Shown here: positions 9,185 through 17,576 of the stretch, in pieces
Layout of the letters: every line of letters starts with the position of its first letter
How positions within the stretch are numbered: position 1 is the stretch's first letter
Origin: CALXOD01 sp964402715
GTDB lineage: Bacteria > Verrucomicrobiota > Lentisphaeria > Victivallales > Victivallaceae
NCBI GenBank assembly: GCA_964402715.1
Contig: CAYODJ010000009.1
Span: forward strand, 1-64,000
DNA length: 64,000 nt
Direction of reading: 5' to 3'
Made by a program: the position numbers and the translations under genes
The notes under the pieces: model-generated
Told to the model about the DNA's origin: nothing
Seen by the model: the letters and a program-made list of their open reading frames with translations, nothing else
Databases searched by the model: none

Positions 9185-9742
9185 ATGAGAAAGTTCGTAA
9201 TTGCAGTCGGCATGACGGCGTTGCTCATCGCAGGCGGAAACCTGAGGGGCGACGAATTTTTGGAGAAGCTTGCGCTCTATGTGCCTAACCGAATCGTGGA
9301 CACGCTGGATGCATTCTCGTTGAATCTCGGTGTCGGACCGGCCATCCGTGCCGAGTTGATGGCAACCCGTGCGGTCACCGTCGGCGGTTCCTGCGGGTTG
9401 ACATGGAAAGCCATCAAGGACTACAATCGGCAATACGGCGTCGGCATGCAGGACGGATGGTATTGGTCGTTGGCGGTCGTCGGCGAAGAGGACATGCGTC
9501 GGGAACGGGCGGTCGGAACAGTCAAGAGCTACTGGGAGGCATGCGCAGGATTTCCGATTCCGACGCAACGCATCTACAACCCCCTGGAGGGCGCCCGTGA
9601 TTACTGGCAGTTCGGCGGTGCGCTTGGAGCGCTAATCGAGGGGGAGTTCTATATCCATCCGATCGAAGGTCTTGATTGGCTGGCAGGTTTCTTCTTTCTC
9701 GATCCCAAAAAGGACGATCTCACGTTTGACGACTTCCGCTGA
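9185..9742 (+). CDS. Exported protein of unknown function
   Basis: A 185-residue protein with a Sec signal peptide (MRKFVIAVGMTALLIAGG). The mature part contains RIVDTLDAFSLNLGVGPA, alternating beta-like segments with many Gly, an IEGLDWLAGFFFLD segment and an acidic end (DDLTFDDF). The layout (D-x3-F, G-x-G, a repeated AT, then a P/D-rich closing GF-x3-D) reminds me of uncharacterised exported proteins of PVC bacteria. That is from memory and not searched. The start is placed at the Met that opens the signal peptide, seven codons inside the longest frame. Confidence 0.65.
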   Translation: MRKFVIAVGMTALLIAGGNLRGDEFLEKLALYVPNRIVDTLDAFSLNLGVGPAIRAELMATRAVTVGGSCGLTWKAIKDYNRQYGVGMQDGWYWSLAVVGEEDMRRERAVGTVKSYWEACAGFPIPTQRIYNPLEGARDYWQFGGALGALIEGEFYIHPIEGLDWLAGFFFLDPKKDDLTFDDFR

Positions 9743-10002
9743 GCAGGAGGCGGATGCGCTGAAGTGTCCACATGGATCTCTGCGTGGTGCGCGGCTCTCT
9801 GCGCGGCACCGGGGGAGAGAGTTCATGCCGGATCAGGATTGCATGCGGATGCCGTCGCGTTGCGTCCTCCATGGTTGAGCGGAGGCATGCCCTGTTCACC
9901 CGGCTGAATCCGGCAAGACCGCAATGCTCCGCACCGTATTCCCACGGTCGAAGACCGGGGATGCGCTGCCGCAGAAGCACATTATGACAGGGAGCGCTTG
10001 CA

Positions 10003-10620
10003 ATGACACTCGGAACCGCAATCATTCTGTCCGGTCCCAGCGGAGTAGGGAAGTCCACTTTGATCGACCGCGTCCGATTGAGATTGCCGGGTCTGGAGTT
10101 CTCAGTTTCATGCACCACCCGTCCGCCGCGCCCGCAGGAAATTAACCATGTCCACTACCATTTCCTGACCGAAGATGAATTCTCATTGCGTCTGGAACAC
10201 CGTGAATTTCTCGAACATGCAGGAGTGTTTGCCAAGCATTATGGTACTTTGCGTACCGAAGTGATGGAGCGCGTGAATGCCGGTCGGGACATCGTTCTGG
10301 ACATTGATGTCCAAGGAGCCAGGCAGATTCGGGAGACCGCTAAGACAGATCCTCAACTGAATGCGGTTGTCGAATTCGTCTTCATCGCGCCTCCGTCGTT
10401 GACAGAACTGGAACATCGGTTGCGCGGACGCGGCACCGAATCGGAAGAACAAATCCGTCTCAGACTCAGTCTGGCACGCCGTGAGCTCTCATTCTGGCGT
10501 GATTACGATTACCTGCTGATAAACCGTGCCGTGGATGACACAGTTGACGCGTTCCTCGACCTTGTCCGCGCCTTCCATTTGAAATCAAGCCGTTTGCAAG
10601 GGGCACCTTTTTATGACTGA
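10003..10620 (+). CDS. gmk: Guanylate kinase
   Basis: A 205-residue P-loop kinase converting GMP to GDP with ATP. Walker A is GPSGVGKST (about residues 9-17). The GMP-binding block is SCTTRPPRPQEINHVHYHF, with DIDVQGARQIRE and the late RLRGRGTESEEQIRLRL lid region. Its last 8 bases overlap the start of coaC, so the two are probably translationally coupled. In many bacteria rpoZ lies between gmk and coaBC, but here it does not. Confidence 0.95.
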   Translation: MTLGTAIILSGPSGVGKSTLIDRVRLRLPGLEFSVSCTTRPPRPQEINHVHYHFLTEDEFSLRLEHREFLEHAGVFAKHYGTLRTEVMERVNAGRDIVLDIDVQGARQIRETAKTDPQLNAVVEFVFIAPPSLTELEHRLRGRGTESEEQIRLRLSLARRELSFWRDYDYLLINRAVDDTVDAFLDLVRAFHLKSSRLQGAPFYD

Positions 10621-11164
10621 ACCAGCATCAAAACCGCTGATTGCTCTCGGCGTCACCGGCAGCATTGCAGCGTACAAAGCCGTCGAACTGTGCAGCTCTC
10701 TGGTCAAATCAGGCTTCGCCGTACAGGTGGTGATGACAGCCAACGCCTGCCGTTTTGTCGGCGAACTGACGTTTCGCACCATTTCGCGACGCGCAGTAAT
10801 CACCGATCTGTGGAACACCACAGACTGGCGGCCCAGACACGTGTCGCTCGCAATGGAGGCCGCGATGCTGGCGGTCGTTCCGTGCACTGCCGATTTCATA
10901 GGAAAGTACGCCGGAGGCATTGCCGACGACGCATTGAGCACACTGGCTCTTTCCGTGTCCCGTCCGGTTCTGCTGGCTCCCGCGATGAATCCTGATATGT
11001 GGAGTCAGCCGGCCGTCCGTGAGAATGTGTCGCTGCTGCAACGACGCGGCGTTCATTTTGTCGGACCTGCCGTCGGACATGTGGCGTGCGGGAACGACGG
11101 CGCCGGTCGCATGAGCGCTCCGGATCTCATCTATGCCGCCATCACGCAACTGGTCGCAAAGTAG
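10613..11164 (+). CDS. coaC: Phosphopantothenoylcysteine decarboxylase, stand-alone CoaC
   Basis: A 183-residue flavoprotein of the HFCD family for coenzyme A synthesis, decarboxylating phosphopantothenoyl-cysteine. It has the N-terminal GVTGSIAAYKAVEL, the active-site His in RHVSLA, the signature PAMNPDMW, and the C-terminal lid ACGNDGAGRM carrying the reductive Cys. It stops where fused CoaBC proteins continue into the CoaB synthetase domain, and no CoaB follows. The family also contains peptidyl-cysteine decarboxylases and UbiX, but PAMN-x2-MW and the lid favour CoaC. Confidence 0.87.
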   Translation: MTEPASKPLIALGVTGSIAAYKAVELCSSLVKSGFAVQVVMTANACRFVGELTFRTISRRAVITDLWNTTDWRPRHVSLAMEAAMLAVVPCTADFIGKYAGGIADDALSTLALSVSRPVLLAPAMNPDMWSQPAVRENVSLLQRRGVHFVGPAVGHVACGNDGAGRMSAPDLIYAAITQLVAK

Positions 11165-11165
11165 C

Positions 11166-11193
11166 TTGCATTGCGGCGTCCCCATGCTATATT
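11166..11193 (+). promoter_or_regulatory. Putative promoter of the small lipoprotein gene
   Basis: TTGCAT, a 16-bp spacer and TATATT. It begins right at the end of coaC and lies 37 bp upstream of the next start codon. Confidence 0.45.
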
Positions 11194-11229
11194 CGGCTGT
11201 GCGCCGTTGGCAGAGCGCCCCGGAGAAAT

Positions 11230-11643
11230 ATGCGGAAATTATCGACAAAGACCGTCTTGTACACCGGCGTCCCCGCGATGCTGCTGTCTCTGCTGTTGGC
11301 GGGATGCGCAGTGCATAACAACTATCTGAGGCCCGAAGATTTCGCACGTCATCTCATCGACTGCGGTGTCCCTGTACGCCAGGCACAGCGATTAAGTCCG
11401 GATCCGTTTCGTGCCAACGAAGCTCTTGCTATTGACATCGATGGTCAGGAAATCGGTGTTTACAAATTCAATCAGGATACAGAAGTGCAACGTCGCCGTC
11501 TGGAAAAGATTCGTCAGGAGGGATGTGTCTACGTCATAGGCATCAAATACCCTGTGACCGTGCATGGTTCTTTCATGTTACTGGGTGTGGAGAAAAATCC
11601 CCGCAAGACGGAAATCCTGAAAGCGCTCAAGTCGTTTGATTGA
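11230..11643 (+). CDS. Small lipoprotein of unknown function
   Basis: A 137-residue protein with a lipoprotein signal peptide ending in the lipobox LLAGC (Cys about residue 26). The mature domain of about 110 residues contains DIDGQEIGVYKFN and ends with charged segments (EKNPRKTEILKALKSF). No family is recognised. It is expected at the periplasmic face of a membrane. The ATG that opens the signal peptide was chosen over a longer frame overlapping coaC. It has its own promoter-like sequence. Confidence 0.7.
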   Translation: MRKLSTKTVLYTGVPAMLLSLLLAGCAVHNNYLRPEDFARHLIDCGVPVRQAQRLSPDPFRANEALAIDIDGQEIGVYKFNQDTEVQRRRLEKIRQEGCVYVIGIKYPVTVHGSFMLLGVEKNPRKTEILKALKSFD

Positions 11644-11847
11644 CGCGCCAAGGCGAACGGCGGGGGCGGCGTGCGAAAAGGGGGAATCGACATCCGCATA
11701 CGCCCGTCATCATGACGCCGGATCCGGTTGAAGACAATGCGCTCCGGACAGACGCTTCGATCGTGTCCGTCGGCGATGTCTGCCGCTTTCCGTCCGCAGA
11801 CCCCGGACCCCCAACAGACGTGAATCCGCACATGTTGCGGGAGTCGG

Positions 11848-13197
11848 CTACTGGAAGCGGGGAAACTTTGTTCGTGCGGAAATGTCATCATCGACACGCC
11901 TCCAGCAGCGCCACACGCGCTCCATCCCCTCTTTCATCACGGCATTCGCCGGGGTCAGCACGGAGCCGCAGCTGAAAAGAATCGCACCGCCGATCTCGGT
12001 ATGCTTCGTATTGTAACGCAACTGGTTGACGATTTCGTCCGGGTTGTTCCATATCTTGCTTTTGCCCAATTGGTAGACCCCCATGCTTATGTAGACGGTC
12101 ACGCCGGTGCCATGAACCTGTTTCACCCACCAGTCCGTCAATGCCGCATAAGCGGCGGACTCGTGCCCGAACGGCCAATACAGCTGCGGCGCGACGTAGT
12201 CAACGTAACGTCTGCGAACCCATTTGAGAGTATCGGCGAATTGAACGGCATACGACTCCTTTCCATCCGTCAAGGAACCGTCGACATGATTTTTCCTGTT
12301 CCTCCAAATACCAAAAGGGCTGACTCCGAATCGAATTGTTCCACCCGTTGTGCGGTTAACCGTCGCCAGCTCGTCGTGCACTGCGGCAATCAGTCTCGTC
12401 ACATTCTCCCTGCGCCAGTCTCCCAGAGACAGATTCTTCGGGTTATACCGGCGGAATGTCGTTTCATCGATTGTTCCGAATCCAACATACGGATAGAAAT
12501 AGTCGTCAAAGACGATAGCATCAACCTTGTAGCGGCTGGCGATTTCCGAAACCGTCGCGACAATATGCCGGGTCACCTCCGGTCTGCCGGGATCAAGGAA
12601 CAGCATCCTCCGCCCTCCGGACATCGGCACGTCCAGCACCCACTCAGGATGCAGACGGGCAATATTATTGGGCGACAAGCCGGCCAAATACGCATGTTTG
12701 GTCAGTTTCGTTGCCCCGGTCACCCTGTAGGGATTAAGCCATGCATGGAACTTCATTCCCCTCAAATGTGTCTCTCTGATCATAAACGCCAGGGGATCAA
12801 AACCGGGAATGCACCTGCCTTCCTTTCCTGTCAACCAGCGGGAATAAGGATTAATCGAAGATGGATAGAACGCGTCATTGTTAGCTCTTATCTGAAAGAA
12901 AACCGCATTGAATCTTCTCTCCTCCAGATCGCTGAGCGTCTTTCGAAAATCGCGCTGAAAAGACGCCGCTTCCCCATGTTTCCCGAAATCAATGTTGCCG
13001 ACCGTGGCAATCCAGACGCCACGCAACTCTTTCCATTTCGGACGGTACGAGGCCGGAAGCAGAACCGGGCCGTCATTCAATCTCCCCGCATATCGATATG
13101 CATCGCCATTCATGTCCCGCAGCGCATCCAAATGCTCGCACCAGACCGTCACAGGCGCCGTCACCCCCAACAGCAAAATCATCAGATAGCGTCTCAT
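11848..13197 (-). CDS. GHL10 (DUF187) glycoside-hydrolase-like exported protein
   Basis: A 449-residue secreted TIM-barrel protein. The signal peptide is MRRYLMILLLGVTAPVTVW. The GHL10 opening ELRGVWIATVGNIDF is followed by FNAVFFQIRANNDAFYPSS, a signature of the DUF187 family. Later motifs are GMKFHAWLNPYR, VDAIVFDDYFYPY and YVDYVAPQLYWPFGH, which line the predicted substrate cleft. Members are presumed to cut polysaccharides or peptidoglycan-related glycans, but the substrate here cannot be inferred. The start is placed at the Met opening the signal peptide. Confidence 0.88.
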   Translation of the reverse strand: MRRYLMILLLGVTAPVTVWCEHLDALRDMNGDAYRYAGRLNDGPVLLPASYRPKWKELRGVWIATVGNIDFGKHGEAASFQRDFRKTLSDLEERRFNAVFFQIRANNDAFYPSSINPYSRWLTGKEGRCIPGFDPLAFMIRETHLRGMKFHAWLNPYRVTGATKLTKHAYLAGLSPNNIARLHPEWVLDVPMSGGRRMLFLDPGRPEVTRHIVATVSEIASRYKVDAIVFDDYFYPYVGFGTIDETTFRRYNPKNLSLGDWRRENVTRLIAAVHDELATVNRTTGGTIRFGVSPFGIWRNRKNHVDGSLTDGKESYAVQFADTLKWVRRRYVDYVAPQLYWPFGHESAAYAALTDWWVKQVHGTGVTVYISMGVYQLGKSKIWNNPDEIVNQLRYNTKHTEIGGAILFSCGSVLTPANAVMKEGMERVWRCWRRVDDDISARTKFPRFQ

Positions 13198-13316
13198 ACG
13201 ATGCAAATTCACTTCCCTTGGCATGAAGCACTGAAACGACAGTGAAAAAGGGCCGTACATTTCTCGGACAACCTAAATCGGGACGGTCAAAATCATGAAT
13301 TTTCCGACGACCGCAT

Positions 13317-13345
13317 TTGCAATTACCGCAAACCTAAACTATCTT
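13317..13345 (+). promoter_or_regulatory. Putative rpsO promoter
   Basis: TTGCAA, a 17-bp spacer and TATCTT, about 115 bp before the rpsO start. This leaves a leader of roughly 110 nt that could hold an S15 autoregulatory structure. None was identified. Confidence 0.4.
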
Positions 13346-13461
13346 ACACTGCGGCTTTTGCCAATACAAGAAAGAATTTTCAACAAAAACGGTCGAACGG
13401 TTCCGCCTCCGGTTCAAGCGGCACAGGACGGTTCGATTCGAAACTCAAGGAAATTCCATTC

Positions 13462-13728
13462 ATGGACAAGCAACAGAAGAGAGCCATCATCGGCGAGTAC
13501 GCGCGCAAGGAAGGCGACACAGGGTCGCCGGAAGTTCAGATTGCAATCCTCACGGCAAGAATCAAAGAGCTCACCGAACACCTGAGCGTCAACAAGAAAG
13601 ATCACAGCACACGACGCGGTTTGCTCGCCATGGTCAGTCGCAGGAAGAAGCTTATCGCCTATCTGGCCAGAACTAATCGCGACGAGTATATCAAGGTCAC
13701 CGACGCTCTGTCGATACGCAGAAAGTGA
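13462..13728 (+). CDS. rpsO: 30S ribosomal protein S15
   Basis: An 88-residue protein, the usual length. Hallmarks are GDTGSPEVQIAILT (residues 18-31), LTEHL, the rRNA-binding HSTRRGLLAMVSRRKKLIAY, and a C-terminal DALSIRRK. It binds the central domain of 16S rRNA early in 30S assembly. It stands alone, with no pnp downstream as in many bacteria. Confidence 0.97.
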   Translation: MDKQQKRAIIGEYARKEGDTGSPEVQIAILTARIKELTEHLSVNKKDHSTRRGLLAMVSRRKKLIAYLARTNRDEYIKVTDALSIRRK

Positions 13729-15009
13729 TTTTTGCTGCCGATTCCGACGGAAGACGGTGCGGTTGTCCCGCTTCCAGGGAGGGGGTTCTGCCGCTGCGCC
13801 GGATGCTTCCGGGATGAGCCTGCGCGATCCGGTGCGGTTCCTGTCCTTTCCGGATAACGATTCCGGCGTAATTACACCGAAAGCGCGGCGGTTTCCATGA
13901 TGCGGTTCGAACGGATGTCCGCTTTGTCGGTCGTCCGTGTCGGTGTTTCCGGCAATGAACGGCTGAAAGCTCCGCCGCACTCTTGAATGCGTTTCACTGT
14001 CATCCCACAGGATTGAAGAACAGCCTTTTTCATCACTACATTGAGCTTACTTCTCTGATTTTTTTCAGAATACCCTTTTCCGATTTTTTCTTTCATTGAG
14101 TTTGTTCATGCGGAGCAAATCCCGGCAGGAATGCCTGTTCCGGAGCTGTGCTTGCACCGACAGGATGGATGCTGTCCCGCAGCATCGCAGGATGCTTCCG
14201 CTATTTAGATGTTGATGTGCTCATCCCATGGGACGGTTGTGAATGCGTTTCATGGTTTCGGTAACTGCTCTCCGCAGCGCGATGAATACAGCGATGATGC
14301 CGCGCATTGGTCTCACCCCTCCCGTCTCACAGAAAAAGCGGGGTCGAAACGGGGCGGAGCCCGCTCCGACAACCATGCTGAGTCACTCCCTCCTGGCGTG
14401 CATGCGCCTTGGCCGCAACAAATCGTCTGAACACCTTGGATCCTGTCCCAAACGGATGCATGACAACAAAGCTGCCGCCGCATCGACGAATTATCCTGCC
14501 GCTGTCGGAATGTCGAAAGTGTAATCACGGCGCAGCATCCATAACCGTGACACAGCGAAGACGAAAACCGCAGATAATAATTCGCCTGCCAGTGGTTGAA
14601 ATCAAACCGCACCCAACCCTTTCCGTTGTGGATAAATTCCGTGCGAATGGTTCTCATGAAAAGCATGACGTTTACAGCCCGAAAGATTGAGGACAACATC
14701 CACATGGCGTCGACAGACATTCTGATGCCAACCTAAGCACGGGATCTCTTCGACTCAAGCAAATGCGCATGAGGGGATTAAGGACAGGGGGAAACAGGAG
14801 GCGGTATCCGCAACCGTCAGCCATGAACGCGACGCGGACGGAACATCCACTGTCGTCGGCGAACTTTTCAAGTTCGCCGTCAGACCGCCACGCTGCACGG
14901 CTCGACGGTCCGACATAGTTACAAATGCACGGCAACATTTTTCACGGAAAGGACTCAGACAAAATTGCTTTTTTAAAAATCTCCACTATAATTACAAAAA
15001 CAGCAAAAA
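13729..15009. other. Long gene-free region between rpsO and nrdJ
   Basis: About 1.3 kb without a convincing gene. Open frames on both strands lack recognisable domains and ribosome-binding sites. The one with the most normal start (minus strand, 13872-14096, 74 codons) is not recognised. The distal part (14770-14895) contains the structured element described separately. The rest may hold decayed sequence or an undetected RNA. Confidence 0.4.
14770..14895 (+). promoter_or_regulatory. Possible degenerate cobalamin riboswitch
   Basis: In the right order for an adenosylcobalamin element are a GGGGGAAAC segment, TCCGCAACCGTCAGCC (14807-14822, compare CCCGCAACGGT), CCACTG (14847-14852), a perfect 9-bp hairpin GGCGAACTT/AAGTTCGCC (14858-14878), and GTCAGACCGCC (14879-14889, compare the B12 box AGACCTGCC). 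The downstream gene is a B12-dependent enzyme. Against it, the P4/P5-type hairpin looks too short, the B12 box is imperfect, and the promoter seen for nrdJ lies downstream of this element. Unfolded and unsearched. Confidence 0.3.
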
Positions 15010-15057
15010 TCACAACATAATGTGTTAGCATTTTGTCCAAACCACAATATATAGTAT
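15010..15057. promoter_or_regulatory. Tandem NrdR boxes (operator of nrdJ)
   Basis: Two 16-bp near-palindromes, TCACAACATAATGTGT (15010-15025) and CCACAATATATAGTAT (15042-15057). They match the NrdR-box consensus acaCwAtATaTwGtgt at 13 and 14 of 16 positions by my count. Their starts are 32 bp apart, three helical turns, which is the classic arrangement. They cover the -35 and -10 of the putative nrdJ promoter, as expected for repression by NrdR when dATP is abundant. nrdR itself is not in the window. Confidence 0.8.
15025..15053 (+). promoter_or_regulatory. Putative nrdJ promoter
   Basis: TTAGCA, a 17-bp spacer and TATATA, about 45 bp before the nrdJ start. The first NrdR box abuts the -35 and the second covers the -10. 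Confidence 0.5.
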
Positions 15058-15096
15058 TGACAGTGCAAAAAGATCTACCGTAGAAAGGGCGCAGTC

Positions 15097-17385
15097 ATGG
15101 CCACCGACAACACCGCATACGATTTGACGACTGACATCTGGCAACGGAAATATCGTTATTCCGGCAGCAGCTCCCGCCCCGCCGACGCGTCCATAGAAGA
15201 CACCATGAAGCGAGTCGCGCAGGCTTGTGCCGCCAAGGAGAAGAACAGTGATCTGATCGCCAAGCGGTTTGAATCAATTCTGACCTCGCTGGAATTTATC
15301 CCCGGAGGCCGTATCATCGCCAACGCCGGAACGGATCGGGATGAGGCCACCATGTTCAATTGCTATGTCATGAATAAGATTGACGACTCCATAGAAGGAA
15401 TTTTCGACACCGTCAAGGAGTCTGCCATGACGCAAAAGCAAGGCGGCGGCGTTGGATTTGATTTTTCCACGATCCGCCCTCGCGGATCGTATATCAAAGG
15501 CTGTGACGCCGCAGCATCCGGACCTATCAGTTTCATGCAGGTGCTGGATTCAACTTGCCGCACCATCATGAGTGCGGGGCAGCGACGAGGTGCGCAAATG
15601 GGGATTTTGCGCTGCGACCACCCCGACATCGAGGAATTCATCAGCGCAAAGCGGGCCAATGCCCGTCTCCAGATGTTCAACCTTTCAGTTGCTATCACTG
15701 AGAAATTTATTCAGGCTGTCAGGGCTGACGCGGATTGGGATCTGTTGTTTAAGGGCAAAGTATACAAAACCATACGCGCACGTGCGCTGTGGAATCAGAT
15801 TATGCAGTCCACTTATGATTATGCCGAGCCCGGATTTATCCTGATCGACAGAATCAATCAGCTGAACAATCTGTATTACTGCGAGGAAATCTGCGCCACC
15901 AATCCATGCGGCGAACAGCCGTTGCCTCCTTATGGAGCCTGTCTGCTCGGCTCGATCAATCTGCCCAAATTCGTGCGTGCGCCGTTCACTGCAAAAGCAA
16001 GCATTGATTACGACAGAATCGCACAGGTGGTCGCCATCGCCGTCCAGCTGCTAGACAACGTGATCGACCTGAGCCGATATCCGCTTCCGCAACAGAAACA
16101 AGAGGCGCATGCAAAAAGACGCATGGGAATCGGTCTGACAGGGCTGGCCGACACTTTCATTTTCCTCGGCCTGAAATACGGTTCGCCGGATTCTGTCGCA
16201 TTGGCAGAAAGAATCATGCAAACCATCGCTCACTCCGCATACCGCGCCAGCATTGCCCTGGCTAAAGAACGCGGATCTTTCCCGAAATTCGACGCCGACA
16301 AATACTGCGCCGGACAATTCATAGCGACACTTCCTGAAGATATTCAGGCGGATATCCGCAGATATGGAATACGCAACTCACATCTCACGTCAATCGCGCC
16401 GACCGGCACCATCAGTCTGCTTGCCGGCAATGTTTCCAGCGGACTGGAGCCGGTTTTTGCCTTCAAATACAACCGCAGGATTCGCAATACCGATGAAAAC
16501 GACTACAGCGAAGTCGAAATCGCCGATTACGCCTACCGTGAATACTGTCGCCATAAGTCGCAGCCGTCAATTGCGTTAGAAGATCTGCCGCCGGCTTTTG
16601 TCTCCGCCGACACGATTTCCCCCGTCGAGCATCTTAAAATACAGGCGGCATTGCAAAAATACGTCGACAGTTCAATTTCCAAAACGATCAACATCCCGCA
16701 TGATTATCCTTTCGAAAAATTTGCGGACATCTACATGCAGGCGTATGATGCCGGATTAAAGGGATGCACAACGTTCCGTCCGTCCGAGCACATCGCCGGC
16801 GTTCTGATTCGCAAGGACGAGAAGAAACAGGAAAAAACCGCCGCAACGGCACCGGTGAAGCCGCCCAAGCGCCCTGATGAATTGACCGGCACCACCTACA
16901 AAATCAAAACCCCGCAATCCCCCGACGCCTTTTACATCACTATCAACGACCTGATCGATCAAGACGGCAACCATCGTCCGTACGAAATCTTCATCAATAC
17001 AAAGAACCTGCATCATTTCAGCTGGATTGTTGCCATATCCCGCCTGATTTCCGCAGTGTTCCGGCACGATCCAAAGCCGAAGTTTCTGGTGGAGGAACTC
17101 AAAAGCATCTACGACCCGAATGGGGGCTTCTTCAGTCACGGCAAATACATCCCCTCATTGGCTGCGGAGATAGGGTATGTGCTGGAACACCATCTGAAAC
17201 TCTGCGGTGTGATTACGGATGATGACCTTCATGCGTCAGGCAACGACGGAAGCGCCGGAAGTCCGAAGGAAAGGATATCCATCAACAGCGGGAAAATGAT
17301 CTGCCCGCAATGCAACGAAAAGGAATTGATTCATCAGGAAAACTGCCTGAAATGTCTCTCGTGCGGCTACAGCAAGTGCGGATAG
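15097..17385 (+). CDS. nrdJ: Adenosylcobalamin-dependent (class II) ribonucleotide reductase
   Basis: A 762-residue class II reductase making dNTP precursors with adenosylcobalamin as radical source, so it needs no oxygen and no separate radical subunit. Seen are MFNCYVMN with an active-site Cys, KQGGGVGFDFS, the thiyl-radical region ATNPCGEQPLPPYGAC, APTGTISLLAG, and a TSCPD domain near residues 600-710. The C-terminus is Cys-rich (CPQC, CLKCLSCGYSKCG), resembling a zinc ribbon and/or the redox-active tail. It is monocistronic, preceded by tandem NrdR boxes and followed by two strong hairpins. Confidence 0.95.
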   Translation: MATDNTAYDLTTDIWQRKYRYSGSSSRPADASIEDTMKRVAQACAAKEKNSDLIAKRFESILTSLEFIPGGRIIANAGTDRDEATMFNCYVMNKIDDSIEGIFDTVKESAMTQKQGGGVGFDFSTIRPRGSYIKGCDAAASGPISFMQVLDSTCRTIMSAGQRRGAQMGILRCDHPDIEEFISAKRANARLQMFNLSVAITEKFIQAVRADADWDLLFKGKVYKTIRARALWNQIMQSTYDYAEPGFILIDRINQLNNLYYCEEICATNPCGEQPLPPYGACLLGSINLPKFVRAPFTAKASIDYDRIAQVVAIAVQLLDNVIDLSRYPLPQQKQEAHAKRRMGIGLTGLADTFIFLGLKYGSPDSVALAERIMQTIAHSAYRASIALAKERGSFPKFDADKYCAGQFIATLPEDIQADIRRYGIRNSHLTSIAPTGTISLLAGNVSSGLEPVFAFKYNRRIRNTDENDYSEVEIADYAYREYCRHKSQPSIALEDLPPAFVSADTISPVEHLKIQAALQKYVDSSISKTINIPHDYPFEKFADIYMQAYDAGLKGCTTFRPSEHIAGVLIRKDEKKQEKTAATAPVKPPKRPDELTGTTYKIKTPQSPDAFYITINDLIDQDGNHRPYEIFINTKNLHHFSWIVAISRLISAVFRHDPKPKFLVEELKSIYDPNGGFFSHGKYIPSLAAEIGYVLEHHLKLCGVITDDDLHASGNDGSAGSPKERISINSGKMICPQCNEKELIHQENCLKCLSCGYSKCG

Positions 17386-17406
17386 TCGCCACCGCCGTGG
17401 GATTCT

Positions 17407-17431
17407 GACTCCCTGACCGTAACAGGGAGTC
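17407..17431. terminator. Hairpin downstream of nrdJ
   Basis: A perfect 9-bp stem GACTCCCTG/CAGGGAGTC with a 7-nt loop, 21 bp after the nrdJ stop and followed by a short T-rich TTGTCT. It lies between convergent nrdJ and mutS. Confidence 0.6.
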
Positions 17432-17464
17432 TTGTCTGCAGTATGACCACGGCCTTTGCGACCG

Positions 17465-17491
17465 CATCCTTTCCCCCCACAGGAAAGGATG
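17465..17491. terminator. Second hairpin between nrdJ and mutS
   Basis: A 10-bp stem CATCCTTTCC/GGAAAGGATG with a 7-nt loop and no T-tract. With the preceding hairpin it probably insulates the convergent genes. Confidence 0.45.
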
Positions 17492-17576
17492 AGCGCACCC
17501 GCCTCCGCCGGCCAGCGCCGCCATGTCGTCATGGCGACGGACGGAACCCGGCGACATCTTTTCCGGGGAATCCTCA

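Noticed and set aside
12001..13245. Plus-strand 414-codon frame opposite the GHL10 gene
   Set aside because: It is a shadow: the opposite strand encodes a protein with a signal peptide and clear family motifs over the same bases.
13872..14096. Minus-strand 74-codon frame with an ATG start in the rpsO-nrdJ spacer
   Set aside because: No recognisable domain, no clear ribosome-binding site, and no operon partner. It is kept only as a possibility within the gene-free region.
14313..14720. Minus-strand 135-codon frame
   Set aside because: Composition is Cys- and Arg-rich, like other antisense frames. No motif and no start signal.
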